Source: Prorocentrum cordatum (lineage: Eukaryota > Sar > Dinophyceae > Prorocentrales > Prorocentraceae). From it: a stretch of 64,000 bases of DNA. Below, in pieces: positions 1 through 7,888 of the stretch. The translations under genes and the position numbers were made by a program. The notes below the pieces were generated by a model. It did no database searches. It had not been told where the DNA came from and saw only the letters and a list, made by a program, of their open reading frames with translations. The DNA lies in assembly GCA_963575745.1 (NCBI GenBank), contig CAUYUJ010003577.1:1-64000 (forward strand), given 5' to 3'. How positions within the stretch are numbered: the first letter of the stretch is position 1; each line of letters begins with the position of its first letter.

Positions 1-57
1 CATGTCGCTGAGAAGCGCCAGAGCCCGCTGAGCAGCGCCAAAGCCCGCTGCCACTGT

Positions 58-1017
58 TCAGAGCCCGCGGAGCTGCACCGACGCGCCCATCGCCTCGGCG
101 ACCTGCTCCCTCGCCGCCCTCAGGGACGCCTCCTCCTGCTCGAACGCCTGAGACGCCTTGATGCACGTCTCCTTCGCCACCTTGGCGCAGCGCTCCGCCC
201 GCTTCAGGCAGTCCATGAGCGCATCGGCCCGCGCCTTGCTGAGCCTGAACTCGGTCTCGGGGGGCACGTCGGGCAGCGAGACGTCTCCTGTCATGGGCGC
301 CATGATCATGTGCATCGCCGCGGGCGCCGCGGACGGCGCAGCCTTCCCCGTCAGGCCTGCAGTCGATTGCATCCGCAACTGCATATGCTGATGTAGCTGC
401 TGCTGCTGCTGCTGTATCTGCTGCTGCTGCTGCCGCATCTGCTGCTGCTGCTGCTGCAGCTGCTCCGCCGTCTGCTGCAGCTTGTGCGCCGCCGCAGTCG
501 TCAGGCTGGCCGCCGCCGCGGGGGCGCGGTCGTCTCCGCGGCCGCGGGGCGGCGTGCGCGGCGCGGGGCGGCCGCGGTGGCTGCGGTGGCTGCGGCTGCG
601 GCTGCGCCTGTGCGCAGGCGATCGCGCGCGGCGATCGCGCCCGCGACTGCTGGCGGCCCCTGCGCTGGCGGCGGCCGCGGCGGCGGCCCCTGCGCTGGCG
701 GCGGGCGCCGTCTTGTAGGGGGTGGCCGCGGTTGCCGCCGCCTTCTCGGCCTGGTGCTTCTGCCACGCCGCCACCTCGCTGTCGCTGAGGCGCTCCGCGT
801 TGGCGTCGTCCAGGAGGCGGTTGATCTCCTCTAAGTTGGGCCCGCTCTCCGTCTTGAGAAACTTGTGGCTCTCCGCCGTCGACGTCGCCAAGTGGTTGAA
901 GAGCCACTCCAAGCACTCCGCCTGGCTCCCCTTGTAGCACTTGGCCTTGCAGTTGCTGGCGGGGCAGCCGACCGTGTACCACTCCTCCTCTGTCTTGACG
1001 GGGACGTCGGACGTCAT
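58..1017 (-). CDS. Hypothetical protein with Cys/His cluster, RS-like and polyQ regions
   Basis: I do not recognise the family. The open frame runs from 1182, but I prefer the Met at 1017, which begins MTSDVPVKTEEEWYTVGC. The residues before it are a Pro/Ala/Thr run resembling translated spacer, and a spliced-leader-like sequence lies at 1130-1147. From that start the protein is about 319 residues. It shows an N-terminal cluster (GCPASNCKAKCYKG, then Cys and His within 35 residues) that could bind metal, a charged helical stretch, an Ala-rich linker, an Arg/Ser-rich basic block like those of splicing factors, a Gln-rich tract encoded by CTG/TTG runs, and a C-terminal amphipathic helix with several Cys. 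The composition suggests a nuclear RNA-associated protein, but that is inference. It is the last of three co-oriented genes with spacers of about 0.5-0.7 kb. Confidence 0.6.
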   Translation of the reverse strand: MTSDVPVKTEEEWYTVGCPASNCKAKCYKGSQAECLEWLFNHLATSTAESHKFLKTESGPNLEEINRLLDDANAERLSDSEVAAWQKHQAEKAAATAATPYKTAPAASAGAAAAAAASAGAASSRGRDRRARSPAHRRSRSRSHRSHRGRPAPRTPPRGRGDDRAPAAAASLTTAAAHKLQQTAEQLQQQQQQMRQQQQQIQQQQQQLHQHMQLRMQSTAGLTGKAAPSAAPAAMHMIMAPMTGDVSLPDVPPETEFRLSKARADALMDCLKRAERCAKVAKETCIKASQAFEQEEASLRAAREQVAEAMGASVQLRGL

Positions 1018-1699
1018 GGTCGGTGCTGGCGACGGAGCTGGCGTCGGTGCTGACGACGGCGCTCGTGTCGGCGCGGGCGTCGGCGCTGGCGGGCGCCGCG
1101 GTCGGGTCGGCGCGGGCGCGCTACGCGCGGAGCCGACAATGGCCATGCAATGCGTGCAATGATGCGTGCACTGTGAGCACAAGGCCAGCGATCGGAATCG
1201 CTCCCCCGCCCAATTTTGTCGTCGTCGGTCGTCGCCTTTGTCAGTCGTCGCCAGAAGTCGTCACATCCCCTCAGCCAGCGATCGTAATAGCCATCCCCAT
1301 CCTCACATCCCCATCCACACATCGTAATCGTTAGTCGTCGGTCCTCATCCTCACATCCCTTCAGCGACACCTCCCATCCCCTCAGCGATCGTAATCGCTA
1401 TTGCACACACAAGCGATCGCAATCGCTATTGCACACACAAGCGGTCGCAAACGCGATTACAAACAATCTCTGCGCGTACACAAGAGATCGTTTTGCCACA
1501 GCGCCTGCGAGCAGCAAGCGCATGTAGATCGCTTATGCGCGCCGCCCACGGCGCGAAGAGGCGCCGCACCCCCAGCGCGCTGCGCCAGGGCGCCGCGCCA
1601 GCGGCGCCAGCGGCGCCGCGCGCCTCACGTCAGCCGCGCGCGGCGCCAGCGGCGCCGCGCCAGGGCGCCGCGCCAGCGGCGCCAGCGGCGCCGCGCGCC
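1018..1699. other. Spacer with hairpin repeats and a GC-rich tandem duplication
   Basis: This spacer lies between two minus-strand genes. It holds AGCGAT-NNNN-ATCGCT hairpins at 1187-1202, 1384-1399 and 1412-1427, plus decayed copies near 1276 and 1440. Around 1583-1720 a block of about 65 bp, rich in GGCGCC and ending in CGCGCCTCACGTCAGCCGCG, is present twice in direct orientation. The second copy runs into the end of the next gene, so its stop codon lies in the duplication. No coding region is evident. Confidence 0.6.
1130..1202 (-). promoter_or_regulatory. 5' flank block shared with the 1700-2893 gene; spliced-leader-like sequence
   Basis: On the coding strand the block reads GGCCATTGTCGGCTC about 110 nt before the chosen start. 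This resembles the AGCCATTTTGGCTCAAG end of the dinoflagellate spliced leader. Further upstream are a TGCATTGCATG-like stretch and then an AGCGAT hairpin (1187-1202). The whole block aligns with 2940-3015 in front of the next gene. It may be a decayed spliced leader from a retroposed mRNA joined to a promoter block. Confidence 0.35.
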
Positions 1700-2893
1700 T
1701 CACGTCAGCCGCGACGGCGGCGGGACGGCGGCGGGGACGCCGCTGCGCCACGGCGGCAGCGGCGCTGTCGACGGCCTCGGCGCTGCCCCCGGCGTCGGCG
1801 CCGTTGCCAGCGGGCGCGCGGGCGACGCCGCAGTGCGCGGGCGCACCACGCGCGGCGCCGCGGCGGGCGGGGGCGGCCCCGCGGGGGGAGGAACCAGGGG
1901 CGGCCCCGCGGCCCCGCCGCCCTTGCCGCCGCCCTTGACGCCGCTGCGGGGGTCGGGGCGCGACCCAGCGGGGGCCTTGCCTGGCGCGCCGCCGCCGTAC
2001 TTCTTCGCGAAGTACTCCCTGTTCCTCCCCCCGCGGTTGGCCCACTGCTTGGTGTTGACGCGGTACCGCTGGCCGCGCCACACCTCGGGCCCCCCCTCGG
2101 CTGGACCAGCAGGGCCGCGCTGCCACCACTCCAAGCCGAGGGCCTTCGCCGCCGCAGCCTCGCCGCGCAGGTCGGCGACCTGCTCCGCGGTGTAGCCCGC
2201 CCCCTGGCCAGCCGCGCGCTCCTCGTAGACCCTCGCCCACGCCGCCGCGGCCACGGCCTCAGGGGGGGGCGGCACCCGAGGCGGGTGGGCCTGGGGCGGC
2301 ACCCGAGGCCATTGCGACCCCTTGGCGCGCGGGTCGAGGACGCGCGGGCTGCGGCTCCGCGAGCGCTCCGCGGCCGTCGGCGCGGGCGGCGCGGGAGCCG
2401 CCGCTGGCGGCGCGGCCGCTGACTCCTCGGCCGCCGCAGCCGCTGCCGCCTGACGCACGGCCGCCAAATCGCGGCGCGAGACGTACGGCCGCGGCGCGCT
2501 GAGCGACAGCGACGAGCGGCCCGACTGGCCGCCCGACGAGAGGCTGTCGCGAGGATCGCGCGCCTGCGGCGAGGCCACGACCTCGACGAGGGGCACCTCC
2601 TCGCAAGGCACCGCCTCCTCCTCCTCCTCCGCCGCCTGCTCCTCCGCCGCCGCCGCCGCGGGTTCCTCGACCTCCGCGCCCTCCTCGCCTGGCGACGCCG
2701 CGATCTCCAGGAGCACGTCCTCCGCACCCGCCTCGGACGCCTCCTCCTGCTCCTCCTCCGCGGCCTCGGGCGGCGCCTCCTCCTCCTCCACGGCCTCGGG
2801 CGGCGCCGCCAACGCCGCGTTGGTGAAGACGTCCGCGGCCTCGTTCGCGAAGGCGAAGAACTCCTCGGCGGCGTCGCGACGGGGCGGCGCCAT
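1700..2893 (-). CDS. Hypothetical acidic Ala/Glu-rich protein with conserved-looking Trp-rich C-terminal domain
   Basis: Not recognised. The frame is open from 3214, but the Met at 2893 (MAPPRRDAAEEFFAFANEAAD) is the likely start: upstream residues are translated spacer and include one of the 16-bp hairpins. The predicted length is about 397 residues. After an amphipathic start come long Glu/Ala tracts, then an Arg/Ser motif (SRSRSPRVL), then a domain with WARVYEERAAG, YTAEQVADLRGEA, LEWWQRG, VWRGQRYRVN and NREYFAKKYGG. The regular Trp/Tyr/Arg spacing there suggests a folded domain. The tail is low-complexity Pro/Ala/Gly. The stop lies in the duplicated GC-rich block at 1583-1720. It is the middle gene of the co-oriented trio. 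Confidence 0.55.
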   Translation of the reverse strand: MAPPRRDAAEEFFAFANEAADVFTNAALAAPPEAVEEEEAPPEAAEEEQEEASEAGAEDVLLEIAASPGEEGAEVEEPAAAAAEEQAAEEEEEAVPCEEVPLVEVVASPQARDPRDSLSSGGQSGRSSLSLSAPRPYVSRRDLAAVRQAAAAAAAEESAAAPPAAAPAPPAPTAAERSRSRSPRVLDPRAKGSQWPRVPPQAHPPRVPPPPEAVAAAAWARVYEERAAGQGAGYTAEQVADLRGEAAAAKALGLEWWQRGPAGPAEGGPEVWRGQRYRVNTKQWANRGGRNREYFAKKYGGGAPGKAPAGSRPDPRSGVKGGGKGGGAAGPPLVPPPAGPPPPAAAPRVVRPRTAASPARPLATAPTPGAAPRPSTAPLPPWRSGVPAAVPPPSRLT

Positions 2894-2939
2894 GGCGGCG
2901 CTGGCGCAGGCGCTGGCGCAGGCGCTGGCGCGCCACCTG

Positions 2940-3015
2940 CTGGGCCCCAAATGGCTAGTATGATGCATGCAATGATGTGCACAATGTGCGCACATGCCCA
3001 GCGATCGCCATCGCT
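2940..3015 (-). promoter_or_regulatory. 5' flank block with spliced-leader-like AGCCATTTGGGGCCCAG
   Basis: On the coding strand AGCCATTTGGGGCCCAG lies about 47 nt before the start at 2893. It matches the dinoflagellate spliced-leader end AGCCATTTTGGCTCAAG at 13 of 17 positions by my reading. Upstream sequence (2958-3015) aligns closely with 1148-1202 of the neighbouring gene, including GCAATGATG, the TGTG/CACA stretch and the AGCGATCGCCATCGCT hairpin at 3000-3015. Confidence 0.35.
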
Positions 3016-3395
3016 CCTCCGCCTCTTGCTCTTCCACCTTATCCACCTCCCCTCCCATCACCACGTCCACTCTAGCTTCGCCATCCTCCAAGCGACAGCT
3101 GCAATTCCACTCGCTGAAACCCCCAAGCGATCGCCATCGCTGCAATCTGCACTCGCTGCAAACTAATCTACAATCCCTGCAACCACAATCGATCATCATC
3201 GCTGCCCTGCCCAACCGACCTCAAGCGATCCCCATCGCTGTCCTGCACCCTACACCCCCCCGAACAACCATCCCTACACCAAGCGATCATCATCGCTGCC
3301 CCTCCTCCACCACTCCCTATTCATAGCCACAATCGGCTATCTAGTCGTGTGCGAGCACACGCATGCAGGCTGCATCGTCGCAGCACCCCTGCCGA
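3016..3395. other. Spacer with hairpin repeats
   Basis: No gene seen. The 16-bp hairpin occurs at 3000-3015, 3126-3141, 3224-3239 (loop CCCC) and 3282-3297 (loop CATC), with a mutated copy near 3189. Between copies the sequence is C-rich on the plus strand. Copies are 40-130 bp apart with no fixed period. Confidence 0.7.
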
Positions 3396-4883
3396 TCAAG
3401 TGTGGATGCCGAGCTTCTTCTCCTGTTTGCGCACCCACTTCTTAGCCGCAGCGATCGCCTTGTCGCTGCTGCCGCCGTGGTCGCTGAACTTGATGGCCAT
3501 CGACTGGCCTGGACCTTTCGCACCCGTGCGGCACATGACCTGGTTGCGGGACCATTCCACCGCATATGAGGGTTTCGGTGGTTTCTTGACCCCCTTCGCG
3601 CCCACGTGCTCGGCCTCAGTCTTCTTCTTCTTCTTCTTGTTCTTCCTCTTCGCAGTGGCCTTGGCTTTGGGGGGCGCGGGGTGGCCGTCGCCAGCGGCCT
3701 TGCGCTTCTTCTTCATCGGCGGTGGCGGCTCCGCCTCCTCCACGCCGTCGGTGCTCTTGTTATCGGAGTCGCCCCCGTCGCTGCCCTCCGACTCGTCTTC
3801 GCTCGGCGGCGTCTTGTCCACATCTGGCAGGCGTTGTTTGCCGCCGAGCTTCGCGAAGATCTTGTCCCTGGCCTCCTCCACGCTGTGCGTCGTCGGCGGT
3901 GGCGCCGACTCCGCGTCGCCGATCGGAATCGCGCCGTCCGTGGCGGGCGCAATGGGCTGCGGAGTGTAACGCCTGCATGGCACGCCGTCTCGCGCACCCT
4001 GGCGGCCGCCACCCTGCATCGTCATCGCCCTTTCCGCGAGCTGCAACGCCATGTCGACGGACGACCGATTGCCATCGGACGTGGCCTTGAGGCGAGCCTT
4101 GGACTCTCGCATCGGGACCGCGTCGCACAGCACCATCAACATGGTGCGGTCCAGCGGGCACTCGTTTGCTGGGGCCTCCCCTCCGCCACCATACGCGCGC
4201 GAGTACCACTCGGGGTGCACCTTCGGCATGTCAGTCGGGTCCGCAGGGAGCTCGCTGACGAAGGACGGCTCGGTCGCGGCAAGCTGCTTACACAACTTCC
4301 ACGGCAGGAGCTTCTTGGCGTATGTTTTCGCCCGCTTGAAATAGCCCCACTGTGCCATCGGACACATGCGCATCGTCCAATCGAAGCCGTCCACGAGGAG
4401 GGCGACGCACGCCGCCAGTTGAACCGTCGGCTCATGCAGCGTGCGCCACCCGAGGGATTTACAAGCCTGCAGGACGACCGCAACCCGACCCATGAAGTCG
4501 TTGCGCTCGTCCAGGATCTTGTCCCACTGCCTCTTCGTGAGGTAGGCGAGGATGGACGAGAAGTCCTGCATCGGCGTCCTGCCCGACCCCGCCAGCTCCG
4601 CGCTTGCGGCCGCGTTAGCGGCCAACATTTGCGCTGAGGCCGTCGCCAACGTCGTGACGCGGCCGAGCAGCGTGGCAAGCGCCCTCTTGCCGAAAGGCAT
4701 CTGGCCGATCTCCAGGACCAGCATGGCCGAGTCCTCGGCGGAGATGAAGGTCCACGGCGCCATGATGGCCATCGCCATGGCGCTCTGCGCCTCCGCGATC
4801 TCCTTGTACGCGTCGGACGTCTTCCCGATCTGGGCGAGGACCGACTTGGCGGCCTTCAGCTGCTTCACCAGGTCGGCCGCCAT
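3396..4883 (-). CDS. Hypothetical protein with helical N-terminal half and Lys-rich C-terminal domain
   Basis: Not recognised. The start is taken at 4883 (MAADLVKQLKAAKSVLAQIG) instead of 4925, because the 14 upstream residues repeat ACATRVTPAGA and look like translated leader. The product is about 495 residues. Residues 1-250 are mainly helical, with well-mixed hydrophobic residues (LEIGQMPFGKRALATLLGR, DFSSILAYLTKRQWDKIL, WTMRMCPMAQWGYFKRAKTY), so this is a real folded protein. The middle is acidic and Ser-rich. A poly-Lys block follows, then a C-terminal unit from SYAVEWSRNQVMCRTG to AIAAAKKWVRKQEKKLG. That unit loosely resembles an AP2-type DNA-binding fold (Trp, Arg, Phe-Ser-Asp, Ala-rich helix); this is weak inference. 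The Lys block could be a nuclear signal. Confidence 0.7.
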   Translation of the reverse strand: MAADLVKQLKAAKSVLAQIGKTSDAYKEIAEAQSAMAMAIMAPWTFISAEDSAMLVLEIGQMPFGKRALATLLGRVTTLATASAQMLAANAAASAELAGSGRTPMQDFSSILAYLTKRQWDKILDERNDFMGRVAVVLQACKSLGWRTLHEPTVQLAACVALLVDGFDWTMRMCPMAQWGYFKRAKTYAKKLLPWKLCKQLAATEPSFVSELPADPTDMPKVHPEWYSRAYGGGGEAPANECPLDRTMLMVLCDAVPMRESKARLKATSDGNRSSVDMALQLAERAMTMQGGGRQGARDGVPCRRYTPQPIAPATDGAIPIGDAESAPPPTTHSVEEARDKIFAKLGGKQRLPDVDKTPPSEDESEGSDGGDSDNKSTDGVEEAEPPPPMKKKRKAAGDGHPAPPKAKATAKRKNKKKKKKTEAEHVGAKGVKKPPKPSYAVEWSRNQVMCRTGAKGPGQSMAIKFSDHGGSSDKAIAAAKKWVRKQEKKLGIHT

Positions 4884-4937
4884 GGCGCCCGCGGGCGTCA
4901 CTCGCGTCGCGCACGCGGGCGTCACCCGCGACTACAA

Positions 4938-5009
4938 AGCCGACAACGGCTATGCACAGCGATCGTTCAAAACGATTGCCGCCTACTTAAGTTAGCGATC
5001 GGTATCGCT
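4938..5009 (-). promoter_or_regulatory. 5' flank with spliced-leader-like sequence and hairpin
   Basis: On the coding strand GCATAGCCGTTGTCGGCT lies about 55 nt before the start at 4883. It matches the 1130-1147 sequence (GCATGGCCATTGTCGGCT) at all but two positions and partly resembles the dinoflagellate spliced leader. A mutated hairpin (AGCGATCGTTCAAAACGATT) and an intact one (4994-5009) lie just upstream. Confidence 0.3.
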
Positions 5010-5500
5010 TCTCTGCTTCTCCCTCCTCCTCCCCGCCCTCCCCCAAGCGATCGCTGTCGCTTCTCCTTCTCCTCCTCCTCCTCCTCCAAGCGATCGCCAT
5101 CGCAACCTCCCCCCATCCCCCTCCTCCTCACACAAGCGATCGCCATCGCTACATGCCCCGTCCCTCCCCCTCCTCCTATGATCCCTCCTCCACCTCCTCC
5201 TCCTCCTCTCTTGTTTTTGCAACCCGTAGGGTTCGGTCCGTGCACGTCCTACTCCCCCCTCCCCCCCTCCCCCAAGCGGTCGCCATCGCTGTTCCCCCCG
5301 TCGCCCCTCCTCCTCCTTCTGGGGGAGGTGAAGCGACGGCGATGACGATGGGGAGAAGGAAAAGAGATGAGGAGAAGGAAAGCGATGTCGATCGCTGAAA
5401 GGAAGGTGGATAATGGTAAAGGAGATCACTGAGCGCCGCGCGCAGCCGCTCTGCCTCGTGGAGGCGCGCGGGGCTCGCGCGCGCGGGGCGCGGAGGCGCG
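5010..5500. other. Divergent intergenic spacer with hairpins and pyrimidine tracts
   Basis: This region separates the minus-strand trio from a plus-strand gene and so should hold promoters for both directions. Hairpins lie at 5046-5061, 5089-5104, 5135-5150, 5275-5290 (stem-mutated AGCGGT) and 5381-5396; the last is the only copy in the opposite orientation (AGCGATGTCGATCGCT). The rest is CCT-rich. No TATA-like element was convincing. Confidence 0.6.
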
Positions 5501-6271
5501 ATGTGGGGTGCTCCGCGCGAGCTCGCGCAGGGGGCTCGCGCTTTGGCGCTCAGGCGCCAGCGCGACAACCTGCTGCAGCAGCTCGCGGAGGCGGATACCC
5601 CCTCCTCCCAGCGATCGCCATCGCTCTCCCCCGAATCCTCCTCCTCCGCTTCCTCCCCTTCCTCCTCCTCCTCCACCTCCTCCTTCCCCCTCCTCCCCCT
5701 CCTCGCCCCTCCCCCCACCCCCTCCTCCCTTCACTCCACCGCCCCTCCCCCCCTCCCCCCGCCTATGCAGACTGTCAACGCGGAGCAGACAGAGCGCGCC
5801 GTGCAGCTCTCGCTGTGGCTGGAGGAGGCGGGAAACGATGACGACGAGACGACGACGACGGCGGCGGCGACGACGACGACGAATGAGGCGGAGCGCGAGC
5901 TAGTGATCGCGATCGGCGAGAGGGACGCGGCGCTGCGGCGGGAGGCGGAGCTGAAGGCGGAGAACGCGCAGCTGAGGAAGGAGGCGCAGGAGGCGCAGCT
6001 GCTGCGGAGGGAGGAGCAGGCGCGCCTTCAGGCGGAAAATGCGCAGCTGAGGGCGGAGAAGGCGGAAAAGAAGAAGAAGAAGGAGAAGAAGGAGAAGAAG
6101 GAGAAGGAGGCGGCGGCGAAGGCGAAGGCGGCGGCGAAGGCGGCGAAGGCCAAGGCGGCGCGCGCCGCGGCGAAAGCGCCAGCGGCGGCGAAGGCGCCGC
6201 CAGCGCCGCCAGCGGCGCCAGCGGCGGCGAAGGCGCAAATGCCGCCGCCGTCGACTCCGCCTCCGCGGTGA
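5501..6271 (+). CDS. Hypothetical coiled-coil protein with Lys/Ala-rich tail
   Basis: Not recognised. It is a 256-residue frame. Residues 1-30 (ALALRRQRDNLLQQLAEAD) are helical. Residues 32-88 are Ser/Pro-rich and contain one copy of the 16-bp hairpin (5610-5625) read in frame as QRSPSL. That section may be an intron or untranslated, in which case translation would start at Met 89 (5765, MQTVNAEQTERAVQLSLWLE). Then come a Thr run, a long heptad coiled coil (LRREAELKAENAQLRKEAQ, LQAENAQLRAEKAEK), a Lys/Glu block and an Ala/Lys/Pro tail like that of linker histones. A chromatin or scaffold role is possible but unproven. It is the only plus-strand gene of the left cluster. Confidence 0.5.
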   Translation: MWGAPRELAQGARALALRRQRDNLLQQLAEADTPSSQRSPSLSPESSSSASSPSSSSSTSSFPLLPLLAPPPTPSSLHSTAPPPLPPPMQTVNAEQTERAVQLSLWLEEAGNDDDETTTTAAATTTTNEAERELVIAIGERDAALRREAELKAENAQLRKEAQEAQLLRREEQARLQAENAQLRAEKAEKKKKKEKKEKKEKEAAAKAKAAAKAAKAKAARAAAKAPAAAKAPPAPPAAPAAAKAQMPPPSTPPPR

Positions 6272-6671
6272 GGCCGCGCGCCCGCAAGCGCGGAGCGCGC
6301 CGCGCGCCCGCAAGCGCGAAAACAAAAGACCAGCGATCGTAATCGCTATCCCCTCGTCCTCTTCCCCCCACCCCGCCCTCCCCCAAGCGATCACCATCGC
6401 TTCTCTTCCTCCTTCCCGTCCTCATCCTCCTCCTTCCAAGCGATCGACATCGCTTCGCCTCCCCCAGCGATCGCCATCGCTTCTCCTCCTCCTCCTCCTC
6501 CTCCTCCTCCTCCTCCTCCTCCAAGCGATCGCCATCGCTACCTTCCTCATCCCCATCCTCCTCACCCAAGCGATCGCCATCGCTTCTCCTCCTCCTCCCC
6601 ATCCAAGCGATCGACATCGCTACCTTCCCCATCCCCCTCCTCCTCACCCAAGCGATCGCCATCGCTACTGC
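6272..6671. other. 3' flank made of hairpins and CCT-rich sequence
   Basis: Downstream of the plus-strand coiled-coil gene. Eight hairpin copies occur within 335 bp (6332-6666), the densest cluster in the window, separated by 11-42 bp of CCT-rich sequence. A short direct duplication (CCCGCAAGCGCG) is at 6290-6320. No ORF is supported. Confidence 0.7.
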
Positions 6672-6694
6672 GGCGAGCACCCACCAGGCGGCGC

Positions 6695-6830
6695 CGCGAC
6701 GAGCTCCAGGTCGATGGGCAAATCCCAAATCCTGAAAAACCTCTTCAAATCCAGATAACCTCTCCAACTCCAGAAAACCTCACCAAGTCCAAAAAAGATG
6801 TCCCAAACTCCGAAAATCGTTCCTGAAAAC
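6695..6830 (+). repeat. Degenerate ~26-bp tandem repeat
   Basis: Units of the form AACCTCTCCAACTCCAGAAA follow one another about five times with substitutions (AATCC/AGTCC/ACTCC, then GAAAA). It stands out because it is A-rich in a GC-rich context. Confidence 0.45.
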
Positions 6831-7009
6831 TACATCCACCTCCTCCTCCTCATCCCTCCTCCCCCTCCTCCTCCTCCTCCTCGTCCTCCTCCTCGCCCTC
6901 CTCCTCGTCCTCCTTTGCGTGGGGGCCGCGGGCCGCGACGTCCCTGCGGCGCGGCGGGCGGGCGCGCGGCGGGGGGGGAAGAGAAGCGAAGGAGGGGTGG
7001 AAGGAAGTT

Positions 7010-7252
7010 ATAAGTTACTTATAAGTAACATATATGTTACTTATAAGTATTGCATCGCAGCACGGGTAAGTAACTTAGCGGTAGTTATAAGTATCTTCCA
7101 GCGTCATTAATAATCAGCGAAATACTTATAACTAACCTAAGTATAGTTATGCGACAAGACAAATACTTAAGGGCACATAGAAATAGTTAGAAATACTTAG
7201 GTACTTATCCCTTGCTATAAGTATCTTATACCTAGCTGTACCTATGGTGCAA
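7010..7252. other. AT-rich patch with 34-bp perfect palindrome
   Basis: About 240 bp of AT-rich sequence between GC-rich blocks. Positions 7016-7049 form a perfect palindrome with half-site TACTTATAAGTAACATA. Further partial copies of ACTTATAAGTA and TAAGTATCTTATA recur to 7230. No gene was seen. It could be a miniature inverted-repeat element remnant, an origin-like structure or an extruding cruciform. Confidence 0.7.
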
Positions 7253-7604
7253 CTAGCATAAGAACCACCATTCTCGAACCTCCTCCTCCTCCTCCTCCTC
7301 CTCCTCCTCCTCCTCCTCCTCCTGCTCCTCCTCCTCCTCCTCCTCCTCCTCCTCCGCTTCCTCCTCCTCCTGCTCCTCCTCCTGCTCCTCCTCCTCCTCC
7401 TCCTCCTCTTCGTGCTCTCCTCTGGGCCTCCAGGGAGGCTTGCCGCTGCCATGGCTGGACCCGCTGCGAGAGGAGGGGTCAGGACGGACCCCGTAGCAGA
7501 GGTCCAGGCACCCATCCGGAGCGCCCCTGGGCCGGGCCGGAGCACTGCCGTCCTCCTCCTCCTCCTCCTCCTCCTCCTCCTCCTCCTCCTCCTCCTCCTC
7601 CTCC
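7253..7604. repeat. (CCT)n tract bordering the retrotransposon
   Basis: Long (CCT)n runs at about 7278-7410 and 7553-7604 flank a short unique segment. The tract abuts the left LTR at 7605 and has the same phase and strand as the (CCT)n tract beyond the right LTR (24014 onward). The original insertion target was therefore probably this microsatellite. The poly-Glu and poly-Arg frames through it are artefacts of the triplet. Confidence 0.85.
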
Positions 7605-7888
7605 AGTCGAAAACGCACTGGTAAGCCAAGATATATGTTCCGCCTTAGGCGCTCCCATATCCCAGGCTTTGTCTCATATCGCATGAGCAAGAGAGCAAGA
7701 TGAAGCATGGGATCTGGAGTAAAGGATAGAAGGGGCATCGTCAATAGAAAGGTCTTTTCCGATCTCAGATGCAAGTAGTGCGCCTCAGTGAGGCACAATC
7801 ACATGTTCGGCCGGGCCCGGCTTGAGCCAGGCACGGCAGCGGTGCATGCTCGATATACATCTCGCCTTTAACCCTCTCCGTTTAAAGT
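7605..7888 (-). repeat. 3' LTR
   Basis: Identical to 23730-24013 except for one base. Its plus-strand ends are AGTCGAAAACG and AAAGT. It abuts (CCT)n at 7604. An open frame beginning MCLTEAHYLHLRSEK crosses the LTR and, in this copy, runs into the flanking triplet tract. No clear polypurine tract precedes it on the sense strand; the only purine run nearby (GGAGAGGG) is inside the repeat. Confidence 0.93.

Larger units (their letters stand above)
1187..6666 (+). repeat. Interspersed 16-bp hairpin family AGCGAT-NNNN-ATCGCT (~22 copies)
   Basis: Copies were read at 1187, 1384, 1412, 3000, 3126, 3224, 3282, 4994, 5046, 5089, 5135, 5275, 5381, 5610, 6332, 6386, 6439, 6466, 6524, 6569, 6606 and 6651 (left ends). 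The six-base stems are nearly invariant, while the four-base loop varies: CGCC, CGTA, CGCA, CGGT, CGAC, CACC, CATC, CCCC, GTCG. All but one share orientation, regardless of the direction of neighbouring genes. They sit in spacers, with one inside a reading frame (5610). I found no clear copies beyond 6.7 kb. Confidence 0.9.

Noticed and set aside
1187-6666. GCGATCGC cores, as in cyanobacterial HIP1 repeats
   Set aside because: The octamer sits inside a longer stem-loop with conserved flanks, occurs only in one 5.5-kb stretch, and the window otherwise has eukaryotic retrotransposons and triplet tracts, so a cyanobacterial source is not supported.
7253-7798. Poly-Glu/poly-Arg proteins over the (CCT)n tracts
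   Set aside because: Every frame of a triplet repeat is open; composition changes exactly at tract edges and no start or domain is supported. The same applies to the tracts at 24.0-25.6, 27.8, 37.7, 51.0, 52.0 and 57.8 kb.
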